49,748 nt of DNA from Oscillospiraceae bacterium (GTDB lineage: Bacteria; Bacillota; Clostridia; Oscillospirales; Ruminococcaceae). The DNA is taken from positions 3,817 to 53,564 of the forward strand of contig JAJQDP010000043.1 of assembly GCA_021202155.1 (NCBI GenBank), written 5' to 3'. Below the pieces are notes generated by a model. The model did no database searches and was not told the origin of the DNA. It saw only the letters and a list, made by a program, of their open reading frames with translations. This document shows, piece by piece, positions 33,014 to 40,888 of the stretch. A program made the translations under genes and the position numbers. Positions within the stretch are counted from its first letter, which is position 1. Every line of letters starts with the position of its first letter.

Positions 33014-34081
33014 ATGAAAATAGCGTTTGTTATCAGTTCGATCAGAGGTGGAGGAGCCGAACAGGCATTAGCACGAATCTCGTCCGGATTAGCTGAAAGA
33101 GGTCACAGTATATATATTTATCTTCTTAAGCGAACAGACGACGAATATCCAATTTCAAACAAAGTAAAGGTTTCTGTATATGGAGATAGCAAAAAGTCGG
33201 CATTTATTGGAAAGATAAAGAGAATTAGAAATCTTAATAAGCTAATGAAGGAAAATGAGATTGATATAGTTGTGCCCTTTTCACCGATTCCTGCGGAAGA
33301 CGCTTATTTTGCTTCGTTTGGGCTAAAGACCAAATTCATTAACACCGTCAGAAATAATCCTTGGGTATATCCTGATAGCAAGTGGGAACGAATGAGACGA
33401 GATTTATTTGTTAAAAAAGCAGATTTTTGCGTTTTTCAAACAGAGGAGCAAAGAAAATACTTTGAAAAATATGATATAAAATCGCAGATAATTTATAATC
33501 CGGTTGCAGAAGAATTCCTTTCCGTGAACAGAGAATATAAGGCTGTGCGTAGGATTGTTACTCTTGGACGACTTGAAAGTCAGAAAAACCACGCAATGCT
33601 CATCAATGCTTTCGCTTTAAGTAATAATGATAATTTGGTGTTGGAGATTTACGGCGAGGGCAGTGAGAAAGCAAATTTAGAGAATCTGATAAGGCGATTG
33701 GGAATGAAGGAAAAAGTCTTGCTCAAGGGGAGGACAAATAATCCGATTGATGTTTTGAGCAAGGCGGATTTGTTTGTTCTATCATCGGATTATGAAGGAA
33801 TGCCAAATGCTTTGATTGAAGCTATGGCAACAGGACTGCCATGCATTTCGACTGATTGCCCAACTGGACCAGCACAATTAATTCAAACCGGTACAAACGG
33901 TATCTTAGTTCCGGTAAATAATATAGATGAAATGAAAAACGCAATCGATTCTGTGGTGTTTGACCCACTGAAAGCACAGGAAATAGGAGAAAATGCAAGA
34001 AGCACCATCAGCAAATGGTGCTCATTGGAGAATATACTTGACAGTTGGCAAGATGTATTTGATTCCATTTTAAGTAATTAA
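33014..34081 (+). CDS. Family 4 glycosyltransferase
   Basis: A 355-residue GT4: 'MKIAFVISSIRGGGAEQALA' (the GGAE acceptor loop), 'VTLGRLESQKNHAMLINAFA', 'LEIYGEGSEKANLENLI', 'LSSDYEGMPNALIEAMATGLPCISTDCPTGP' (E-x7-E motif and the CPTGP stretch common in GalNAc/GlcNAc transferases of this group). ATG 33014 has AAGGTG 7 bases upstream and replaces the in-frame GTG at 33005. Confidence 0.88.
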   Translation: MKIAFVISSIRGGGAEQALARISSGLAERGHSIYIYLLKRTDDEYPISNKVKVSVYGDSKKSAFIGKIKRIRNLNKLMKENEIDIVVPFSPIPAEDAYFASFGLKTKFINTVRNNPWVYPDSKWERMRRDLFVKKADFCVFQTEEQRKYFEKYDIKSQIIYNPVAEEFLSVNREYKAVRRIVTLGRLESQKNHAMLINAFALSNNDNLVLEIYGEGSEKANLENLIRRLGMKEKVLLKGRTNNPIDVLSKADLFVLSSDYEGMPNALIEAMATGLPCISTDCPTGPAQLIQTGTNGILVPVNNIDEMKNAIDSVVFDPLKAQEIGENARSTISKWCSLENILDSWQDVFDSILSN

Positions 34082-34100
34082 TGAAGGTGCAAGTGTTATT

Positions 34101-35294
34101 ATGAGGTTATCTCTTTCCACGAGAACATTATATATGATTTCTCTCGCAGCATATACGGGAATATCGATGGCTCATTCGTCTATACCATATGTGAAAACCG
34201 TGTTCTGGTTTTTGGTTATAGGAGTCACACTTTTTGATGTGTTGAATAAGGGGATAGATAGGATAGCTCTCAAAAATCTGGTTACGATTGCGGCATGGTA
34301 TTTATTATTCTTTATTTTTGTATACTTGTCGAATAACTGGGCGTATGTAGATAGGACATCTGATTCCACTGCATTTTATCAGATGGGACGTGCCTTGGCG
34401 GTTTCGTTGACGATGTGTTATTATGTACGCTCTGAAGAGGATATTGAGGATTTGCTCAAATCTGTTATGGTGGGAATGATATATTTCAGTGTTATTTTCC
34501 TGTTTACATCTCCGGTATCTACATGGGGAACAACCGAAATGGGTGGTATAACCGGACAGTTTCGCAATTTTACTGGCTATGCATGTGCGATGTTTGCGCT
34601 GATTTGTCTGTACTTTTACCAAAAATATGGACAGCGAAAGCATATTTTTGCTTTAGCCTGGTTTGCAGCTATTACTTTACTTACCGGGTCAAGAGGCGCA
34701 CTTTTATCACTTGTAGTGTTGTTCTGCCTTTATTCGCTTTTAAGCGGTAGTATAACCAAAACACTGCGAAACATTATAGTGATAGCACTCGTTCTCTGCC
34801 TTGGCTTCTACTTTATATTGAATAATGAGTTCTTTTACAATATACTTGGGGAAAGGCTTTTGGAAATGGTAGGTATCCTTGACCAGGATCAGAGTACAAT
34901 TGATAGAAATCTGTATAGACTCGTAGGCATAGAAATGTTTATACAAAAGCCTCTGCTTGGATGGGGATATGATAACTTTGCATATTATATTAATCGCTTT
35001 ACAGAATATAATAAGGAAGTATATAGCCATTGCAATTACACCGAAATATTAGCTGATTACGGTCTTGTCGGCTTTGTGATATTTTACAGGAAGTATATTC
35101 CAACGATTATGGCGGAGTGGAAAAAGCATTCAACAAACGCTATGTCAAAACTGTTTTTTGTGTTGATGATAAGATATATTATCTTTGAGTATTCCTCCAT
35201 ATCCTACTATCATTACGTTTATATCATTATTCTATCGTTGGCATTTTTACATACAAACTTACTACATCTCAAAGGTGAAGAGACTAATGAATAA
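34101..35294 (+). CDS. O-antigen ligase/polymerase-like membrane protein (Wzy-type)
   Basis: A 397-residue polytopic membrane protein with about ten hydrophobic segments. It has 'TLLTGSRGALLSLVV' and 'KPLLGWGYDNF' followed by a short extracellular loop with 'SHCNYTEILADYGLVG', the pattern of Wzy/WaaL family proteins that join repeat units. With the flippase next to it, this points to a Wzx/Wzy-dependent pathway. It starts 19 bases after the previous stop. Confidence 0.82.
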   Translation: MRLSLSTRTLYMISLAAYTGISMAHSSIPYVKTVFWFLVIGVTLFDVLNKGIDRIALKNLVTIAAWYLLFFIFVYLSNNWAYVDRTSDSTAFYQMGRALAVSLTMCYYVRSEEDIEDLLKSVMVGMIYFSVIFLFTSPVSTWGTTEMGGITGQFRNFTGYACAMFALICLYFYQKYGQRKHIFALAWFAAITLLTGSRGALLSLVVLFCLYSLLSGSITKTLRNIIVIALVLCLGFYFILNNEFFYNILGERLLEMVGILDQDQSTIDRNLYRLVGIEMFIQKPLLGWGYDNFAYYINRFTEYNKEVYSHCNYTEILADYGLVGFVIFYRKYIPTIMAEWKKHSTNAMSKLFFVLMIRYIIFEYSSISYYHYVYIIILSLAFLHTNLLHLKGEETNE

Positions 35295-35341
35295 CAGCCA
35301 TATGTATCGATTTGACAGATAAATAGGAAGGAAGATAATAG

Positions 35342-36862
35342 TTGAGCAAAGAATACAGTAGATCAAAAAAGCTTTTTTTGAATTCCGGTTCTTCATTAGT
35401 GTTTCAGATTACCACTGTTATATGTGGGTTTATCTTACCGCGTATAATTTTAAATACTTATGGTTCCGAAGTAAATGGACTGGTGAACTCTATTACCCAG
35501 TTTCTTTCAATCATCGGATTTTTGGAGTTTGGTGTAGGTGCTGTCATTCAATCTTCGCTATATAAGCCGATAGCCGAGAATGATTTTGTGGAAATAAGCA
35601 AAATAGTCCACTCAGGGCAAAAATTCTTCAGGAAAATTGCGACAATATTAGTAGTATATGTCGCTGTTCTCGTGGTTTTCTATCCGTTTTTAGTGAATCA
35701 AAGCTTCGGATGGGTTTACACTGCAACGATGATTGTTGCTCTTAGTGTCAGTTCATTTGCTCAGTACTATTTTGGTGTCGTAGACAGACTGTTCTTAACT
35801 GCAAACCAAAGGGGATATATACAGTATAATACGCAAACAATCACTCTAATCATCAACACTATAGCATGTTGCATTTTGATTAAATATGGTGCGTCTATCC
35901 ATATGGTCAAGCTGACGACATCAATTATTTACCTATTCAGACCGTTGGTTTTGAGGCTTTACGTAAATAAGCACTACCAAATTGATAGAAAGATAGAGTA
36001 CACTGGAGAACCAATTAAGCAAAAGTGGAATGGTCTCGCACAACATGTTTCAGCGGTGGTACTGGATGGAACGGACAATATAGTCTTGACTATATTTTCT
36101 ACGCTCAGCAATGTTTCTATATACTCTGTGTATCACATGGTTGTATATAACGTAAAGAACTTGTTTACATCATCCACGCAGGGCGTGCATGCTCTTTTGG
36201 GGGAATTATGGGCTAAAAAGGAAACAAAGAAGCTTACTGAATTCTTCTCGTTATTTGAATGGGCTTTACATACAGCTACGGTTTTTATCTTCTGTTGCTG
36301 TGGGGTTCTGATTATTCCATTTGTTGAAGTTTACACGAGCGGAGTAACTGATGTCAACTACATTCAACCTGCATTCGCATATATTATTACTGCGGCAAAT
36401 GCATGTCATTGTTTACGAATTCCATATAACAGTATGATTTTGGCAACGGGTCACTACAAGCAAACTCAGAAAAATTATATAATTTCCGCAAGCATCAATA
36501 TAGTGATTTCTGTTGTTGCTGTTATTAATTTTGGACTGGTAGGAGTTGCAATAGGAACACTTGTCGCTATGCTTTATCAGACAGTGTGGATGGCATGGTA
36601 TGTATCGAAAAATCTTCTTGAAAGACCATTGCACATTTTTATAAAGCATATCTTAGTTGATGTTGTATGTGTTGCTTGCAGTTTCTTTGCTGTCTCTTGG
36701 ATTGAAATGAGTTCAGTTTCTTACTTGTCGTGGATAATAATGGCGGTAGAGGTTGCAGTTATATGTTTTGCGGTAATAGCTGTTCTCAATATTATTTTAT
36801 ACAGGAAGATATGTTGTGATGGCTTACGTTTAGTAAAGGATAGGCTAAAAAGAAACAAATAG
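35342..36862 (+). CDS. Polysaccharide flippase (Wzx/MATE-type), TTG start
   Basis: A 506-residue membrane protein with about 14 hydrophobic segments: 'NSGSSLVFQITTVICGFILP', 'NTYGSEVNGLVNSITQFLSI' and the later paired helices are typical of the lipid-linked oligosaccharide exporters. The start is TTG 35342, preceded by GGAAGGAAG. It would move the lipid-linked repeat unit across the membrane. Confidence 0.87.
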   Translation: MSKEYSRSKKLFLNSGSSLVFQITTVICGFILPRIILNTYGSEVNGLVNSITQFLSIIGFLEFGVGAVIQSSLYKPIAENDFVEISKIVHSGQKFFRKIATILVVYVAVLVVFYPFLVNQSFGWVYTATMIVALSVSSFAQYYFGVVDRLFLTANQRGYIQYNTQTITLIINTIACCILIKYGASIHMVKLTTSIIYLFRPLVLRLYVNKHYQIDRKIEYTGEPIKQKWNGLAQHVSAVVLDGTDNIVLTIFSTLSNVSIYSVYHMVVYNVKNLFTSSTQGVHALLGELWAKKETKKLTEFFSLFEWALHTATVFIFCCCGVLIIPFVEVYTSGVTDVNYIQPAFAYIITAANACHCLRIPYNSMILATGHYKQTQKNYIISASINIVISVVAVINFGLVGVAIGTLVAMLYQTVWMAWYVSKNLLERPLHIFIKHILVDVVCVACSFFAVSWIEMSSVSYLSWIIMAVEVAVICFAVIAVLNIILYRKICCDGLRLVKDRLKRNK

Positions 36863-36935
36863 AGCGAGTAGGAGTGAATTCTTTTCAACGAGTGAATTTG
36901 CGAGGGCGAAATATCAGGATGCGGTGGATGTACTC

Positions 36936-37961
36936 ATGGACAAGACTAAGGAATTGGAAAATTGTAATTCAGTAAGAGCGTTCTTAATGCTTTGCATTGT
37001 TCTCTATCATAGCATGGCATTGTATAGTGTGGGGGGGTGGAGCCCTTTTTCTCCTGCTGAAGACGCTCCTTATCTCGGTATAATTGCAGAATGGCTTAAT
37101 AGTTTTCATATTTATGCATTCACATTAGTTTCCGGTTATGTGTTCTACTACATGAGAATTGAGAAAGGCAGGTATGCTGATTATCTTCCGTTTGTGGCGA
37201 ATAAGGCTAAAAGACTACTAGTGCCATATGTATTTATGTGTACAATATGGGTTGCACCGGTTTATTGTTACTTTTACGGAACGGCGGGAGTTGTTTCAAA
37301 ATTCGTTCTTGGTGTTAATCCGGGTCAGCTTTGGTATCTACTGATGCTGTTTTGGGTGTTCGTGCTGTTTTGGACTATTTCAAAGTTTGCGGACAAGCAT
37401 CCTTTTGTGGGAACTGTAATTGTTTGCTTGTTTTATTTCGCCGGTTGGTTGCTATTTAAGGTAGATGTTATCCCCAATCTATATATGTTCAAAACCGCAT
37501 TGATGTATGTGTTGTTTTTCTACATAGGATTTTTATTGAGAAAATACAAGTGGGACTGGCTATATCGCATTCCTTCTGTCATATACCTGGCTGTTGACTT
37601 GGCATTGTTTGCCACAAATCAATTGATAAGTGATTATTCCGGACTATTCTGGTCCGCTATGAGATTCGGCGTAAGTGCTTTACTGCACATCGTCGGTGCC
37701 GTTATGGCGTTTGTAATCCTGCAAAGAATTTCGGAACACTGCGGCAGAAGTAAAGCTATAAGTTTTTTCTCAAAGCACAGCATGGCAATTTATTTGGTGC
37801 ATCAGCAACTGATTTACTTTTCAATCGGCTGGTTTAATGGCGTAATTCCTCCATTGGCATTGGCACTTGTAAATTTTGCCTTTTCACTGGGTATCAGTTC
37901 GCTATTTGCTTGTTTGATGTCTAAAACGAGAGTTACGAGATTCTTAATTGGAAGTAAATAG
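36936..37961 (+). CDS. Acyltransferase family 3 membrane protein, G7 tract in frame (ON)
   Basis: A membrane O-acyltransferase of about 341 residues with some ten hydrophobic segments. The N-terminal motif 'NSVRAFLMLCIVLYHSMALY' holds the catalytic His, and 'AFTLVSGYVFYYM' follows. The tract at 37031-37037 encodes Val-Gly-Gly in 'LYSVGGWSPFSP', in the first loop just after the catalytic segment, and is in frame with 7 G. A change of one G would remove nearly all membrane helices. Start ATG 36936 follows GGTGG; GTG 36924 is the alternative. It would acylate a sugar from the outside or the inner leaflet. Confidence 0.83.
   Translation: MDKTKELENCNSVRAFLMLCIVLYHSMALYSVGGWSPFSPAEDAPYLGIIAEWLNSFHIYAFTLVSGYVFYYMRIEKGRYADYLPFVANKAKRLLVPYVFMCTIWVAPVYCYFYGTAGVVSKFVLGVNPGQLWYLLMLFWVFVLFWTISKFADKHPFVGTVIVCLFYFAGWLLFKVDVIPNLYMFKTALMYVLFFYIGFLLRKYKWDWLYRIPSVIYLAVDLALFATNQLISDYSGLFWSAMRFGVSALLHIVGAVMAFVILQRISEHCGRSKAISFFSKHSMAIYLVHQQLIYFSIGWFNGVIPPLALALVNFAFSLGISSLFACLMSKTRVTRFLIGSK
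37031..37037 (+). repeat. Homopolymer G7 in coding sequence (ON)
   Basis: Flanks are TATAGTGT on the left and TGGAGCC on the right. This is the only tract not followed by TA. Confidence 0.95.
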
Positions 37962-38015
37962 TAAAGGCATTAAATCAGCTCTACCATATTTTGAACTACA
38001 GAAAGGAAGAAAATA

Positions 38016-39346
38016 ATGAATCAGTTTTTTATCAAATGTTACAAAAAGCTTGATTATCTGCATCTAATGGATTGGATGCCGGATAAGATGTACTTATCAT
38101 TAAAATTCAGAGTGATGATGGGGAAGAAGCTTAATCTGAAGAATCCACAAACCTTCAACGAAAAACTGCAGTGGCTGAAATTATACGACCGCAAACCAAT
38201 ATACACTACTATGGTCGATAAATATGAAGCCAAGAAGTATGTTGCAAGTATCATTGGAGAAGAGTACATAATTCCGACACTTGGGGTATGGGATAGTCCC
38301 GATGAAATAGATTTTGATTCATTGCCAGATCAATTTGTACTGAAGTGTAATCATAACTCCGGTCGTGGCATGTGTATTTGTACTGACAAAAGCAAATTGG
38401 ACATCGAAGCAGTTAAGAGAGGACTTCAGAAAGGATTAAATGAAAACTACTATATCACTAACAGAGAGTGGCCATATAAGGATGTACCCAGAAAGGTAAT
38501 TGCTGAGAAGTATATGGTCGATGGAGCAGATACAGAACTAAAGGATTATAAGTTTATGTGCTTTGGCGGCAGGGCTTATTGTTCTTTTGTTTGCTCTGAT
38601 AGGTTTTCAGAAGACGGTTTAAAAGTTACCTTCTATGATCGTGAGTGGAAAAAGATGCCGTTTATTCGCCATTACCCATCCTCTGTGGAAGATATTGAAA
38701 TGCCAAAGCAATACTATGCTATGATGGATTTCGCAGAGAAACTGTCGAAAGATATACCTTTCGTGCGTGTTGATTTTTACGAGGTTGAGGGTCATTTGTA
38801 CTTTGGAGAATTAACATTTTATCCGGGGAGTGGGATGGAGGAATTTGAACCGGAAGAATGGGATTATAAATTAGGAGATTGGGTTAAGTTGCCTGGTTGT
38901 GTGGGGGGGTAGTAGTTGATATTGCGGACGATACTTTTATTTGGATTCACAAATGCACCGATTCAAAAGAATCTAATGAATTAAAAGACTATAAGCTCTT
39001 CTGCTTCAATGGCGAGCCGAGACTTACCCTTGTATGTAGCGATAGATTCAGTGAGCAGGGATTACACGAGGATTTCTTTGATAATGATTGGACTCATCAA
39101 AATATAGCAAGACCAAATACGCCTAATTCTGTTATTCCAATAGAAAAACCATATTGTTTTGATGAAATGCTTAATCTGTCAAGAAAACTATCGAAGGACA
39201 TTCCGTTTGCTCGCATTGATTTTTACGAAATTCAGAAATGTCCTTATTTCGGTGAAATTACATTCTTCCCAGCATCTGGAATGAATGGTTTTGTGCCGGA
39301 TGATATAGATGTAGAACTAGGGAGAAAAATATCGTTGTCGATATGA
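38016..39346 (+). CDS. TupA-like ATP-grasp ligase with frame-separated second half-domain at G7
   Basis: The frame from ATG 38016 encodes a complete TupA-like ATP-grasp protein: 'NPQTFNEKLQWLKLYDRKPI', 'DQFVLKCNHNSGRGMCIC', 'ELKDYKFMCFGG', 'IPFVRVDFYEVEGHLYFGEL' and 'YKLGDWVKLPG', then 'CVGG' and TAG 38910-38912 directly after 7 G. With 8 G it would continue 149 residues as 'VGGVVVDIADDTFIWIHKC' into a second C-terminal ATP-grasp half ('ELKDYKLFCFNGEP', 'IPFARIDFYEIQKCPYFGEI') ending at 39346. The second half is diverged and incomplete, so this is an old duplication. The short form should already be functional. The family forms amide or similar bonds on glycans. Confidence 0.75.
38903..38909 (+). 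repeat. Homopolymer G7 in coding sequence (short form)
   Basis: Flanks are GGTTGTGT on the left and TAGTAG on the right. In the present register the frame reads GTG GGG GGG TAG. Confidence 0.95.
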
Positions 39347-39355
39347 GAAAGGAAG

Positions 39356-40579
39356 ATGTGGCAGATGACTGAAATAGAAAATTCGTTTCTTATGATTTCA
39401 AGAGATGCGTTGCATCCTGGAAATGAAATAACAGATCTTAAGACAGATTGGACGGCTGTATTTGACATAGCAAAAAAGCAAAATCTCTTTCCGCTCATAT
39501 ATGATGCTGCAACCGCATATCCTTCTTTCGCATCATTTGAGGATTCCCATCCGGAATACCTTGTAGCCGCTACAGCATCGATGACTGATCAAATGCGGAA
39601 AACGGATGCGTTCATTTCACTATATAAATCTTTCCTGGTCGCCGGTTTATCACCGATTACCATGAAAGGAATCATTTGTCGAAATCTTTATGGAGAACAT
39701 GCTGATTTCCGCCCATCCGGTGATGAGGATATTTTGATAGAGAAGAAAGACTATGCCAAGGCGGTAGCTGTTCTGGAATCATGTGGTTATCAGAAAGATG
39801 CCGATCCAGATAAGAACCTAAATGTTATACATGAAGTTACATTTCATAGTGAAGATTTGACAGTAGAATTACATCTGAATCCCTTTGGAACATCTTCCTC
39901 AATCCGAGAGAAGATGAATGATTGGTTTAGGAATGTGTTCCAAAGCGAAGAGACGATCGACATAAAAGGAGTTCCGGTAAGAACAATGACGCCTACAGAT
40001 CATTTTCTTTTTCTAGCATTCCATACCTTTAAGCACTTCACCACTGGCGGTTTTGGAATAAGAATGATGCTTGACATCTTACTGTTCGCTGAAAAGTATG
40101 GAGAGAGAATTGACTGGGCGTATGTTGAGAAAGGCTTAGATGATGTTGGTGCATCAGGATTCATGGCCGACATATTTGAGATAGGAAATCGTTATCTTGG
40201 ATTTAAGCTTATACAGCGGTATGATCCTGTTTGTCCTGAAGAGCTGCTGGGTGATATGTACAGCGTAGGGACTTTTGGCAACGGTAGCAGAACATATCTC
40301 GCTGCGAGAAGAATTGTAGAAGATACTGTGCAGGAGGGGAAAGGCAATAAGAGCAGATTGGGCTCGTATTTCAGACGACTGTTTCCTGCGTGGAAATCGT
40401 GGTGTGCGTGGCGACCTTATCTTAAGGATAAACCTTGGATGGTAGTCCCCGAATGGTTCAAAAGAGTAGGTCGTTATCTTCGTCATGAAACCTCGATGGG
40501 CAATATCTCCGAAATCAATGAAAGCTACGAGATTGCTGAACACAGATTGGAGCTACTGAAAAAGTACGGAGTTATTTAG
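39356..40579 (+). CDS. Nucleotidyltransferase family protein (NTP_transf_5-like)
   Basis: A protein of about 407 residues of the uncharacterised nucleotidyltransferase family often found in capsule loci. 'LSPITMKGIICRNLYG' followed by 'FRPSGDEDILIEKKDYAKAV' is the GxDxD/E catalytic pattern; 'VIHEVTFHSEDLTVELHLNP' and 'TPTDHFLFLAFHTFKHF' follow in family order. Substrate unknown. Start ATG 39356 or 39365, both served by GAAAGGAAG. It is the last gene of the 27-kb operon; no clear terminator follows before the next promoter at 40655. Confidence 0.8.
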   Translation: MWQMTEIENSFLMISRDALHPGNEITDLKTDWTAVFDIAKKQNLFPLIYDAATAYPSFASFEDSHPEYLVAATASMTDQMRKTDAFISLYKSFLVAGLSPITMKGIICRNLYGEHADFRPSGDEDILIEKKDYAKAVAVLESCGYQKDADPDKNLNVIHEVTFHSEDLTVELHLNPFGTSSSIREKMNDWFRNVFQSEETIDIKGVPVRTMTPTDHFLFLAFHTFKHFTTGGFGIRMMLDILLFAEKYGERIDWAYVEKGLDDVGASGFMADIFEIGNRYLGFKLIQRYDPVCPEELLGDMYSVGTFGNGSRTYLAARRIVEDTVQEGKGNKSRLGSYFRRLFPAWKSWCAWRPYLKDKPWMVVPEWFKRVGRYLRHETSMGNISEINESYEIAEHRLELLKKYGVI

Positions 40580-40654
40580 ACCTATTCACCTTAATCATCA
40601 GCCATATTCTCTCAAGCATTTTATAAAAAATTTCTCATCCCCCTTAAAAAGTAC

Positions 40655-40683
40655 TTGACAAGTTGGACGAGGGGGTTTATAAT
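40655..40683 (+). promoter_or_regulatory. Strong promoter of the large surface protein
   Basis: TTGACA (40655-40660), 17-base spacer containing GGGGG, and TATAAT (40678-40683), all consensus. Upstream AAATTTCTCA plus CCCCC resembles the promoter at 2667, which suggests common regulation. Confidence 0.85.
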
Positions 40684-40691
40684 TGTAGTAC

Positions 40692-40882
40692 CATGTGGTG
40701 GAAGGGCAGTTGAAGCTTAACCACATGAACCATTGCGGGGGGGGTACACGTTCCCCGGCGCGGAATTTTTTCGAGCCTTTTCTGGAAATTGTACCCATAC
40801 CAAACCTCCGACACTATTAATAAAGTGCAACGGAGGCATTTTTGTCTACATTTTGTCCTCCTTTGTGCGAAACTAAGGAGGA
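40692..40882 (+). promoter_or_regulatory. Structured 5' leader with possible alternative pairings
   Basis: The roughly 200-base leader holds in order: a perfect stem CATGTGGT/ACCACATG (40692-40699 and 40720-40727); a G8 tract (40737-40744) whose end GGGTAC can pair with GTACCC (40791-40796) or with CCCC at 40753-40756; a terminator-like hairpin CCTCCG/CGGAGG (40805-40810 and 40831-40836) followed by CATTTTT; and a perfect 8-base stem TCCTCCTT/AAGGAGGA (40856-40863 and 40875-40882) that hides the ribosome binding site. The GGAGG at 40832 could instead pair with CCTCC at 40857 and free the start. No known riboswitch class was recognised. Confidence 0.55.
40737..40744 (+). repeat. Homopolymer G8 in the leader
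   Basis: Flanks are CCATTGC on the left and TACACG on the right. Both non-coding tracts (this and 2681) are preceded by GC; all coding tracts are preceded by GT. Confidence 0.95.
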
Positions 40883-40888
40883 ATTTTT

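Noticed and set aside
40690-40888. c-di-GMP riboswitch ahead of the adhesin-like gene
   Set aside because: Such riboswitches often control adhesins in Clostridia, but I see none of the conserved core sequences of either class.
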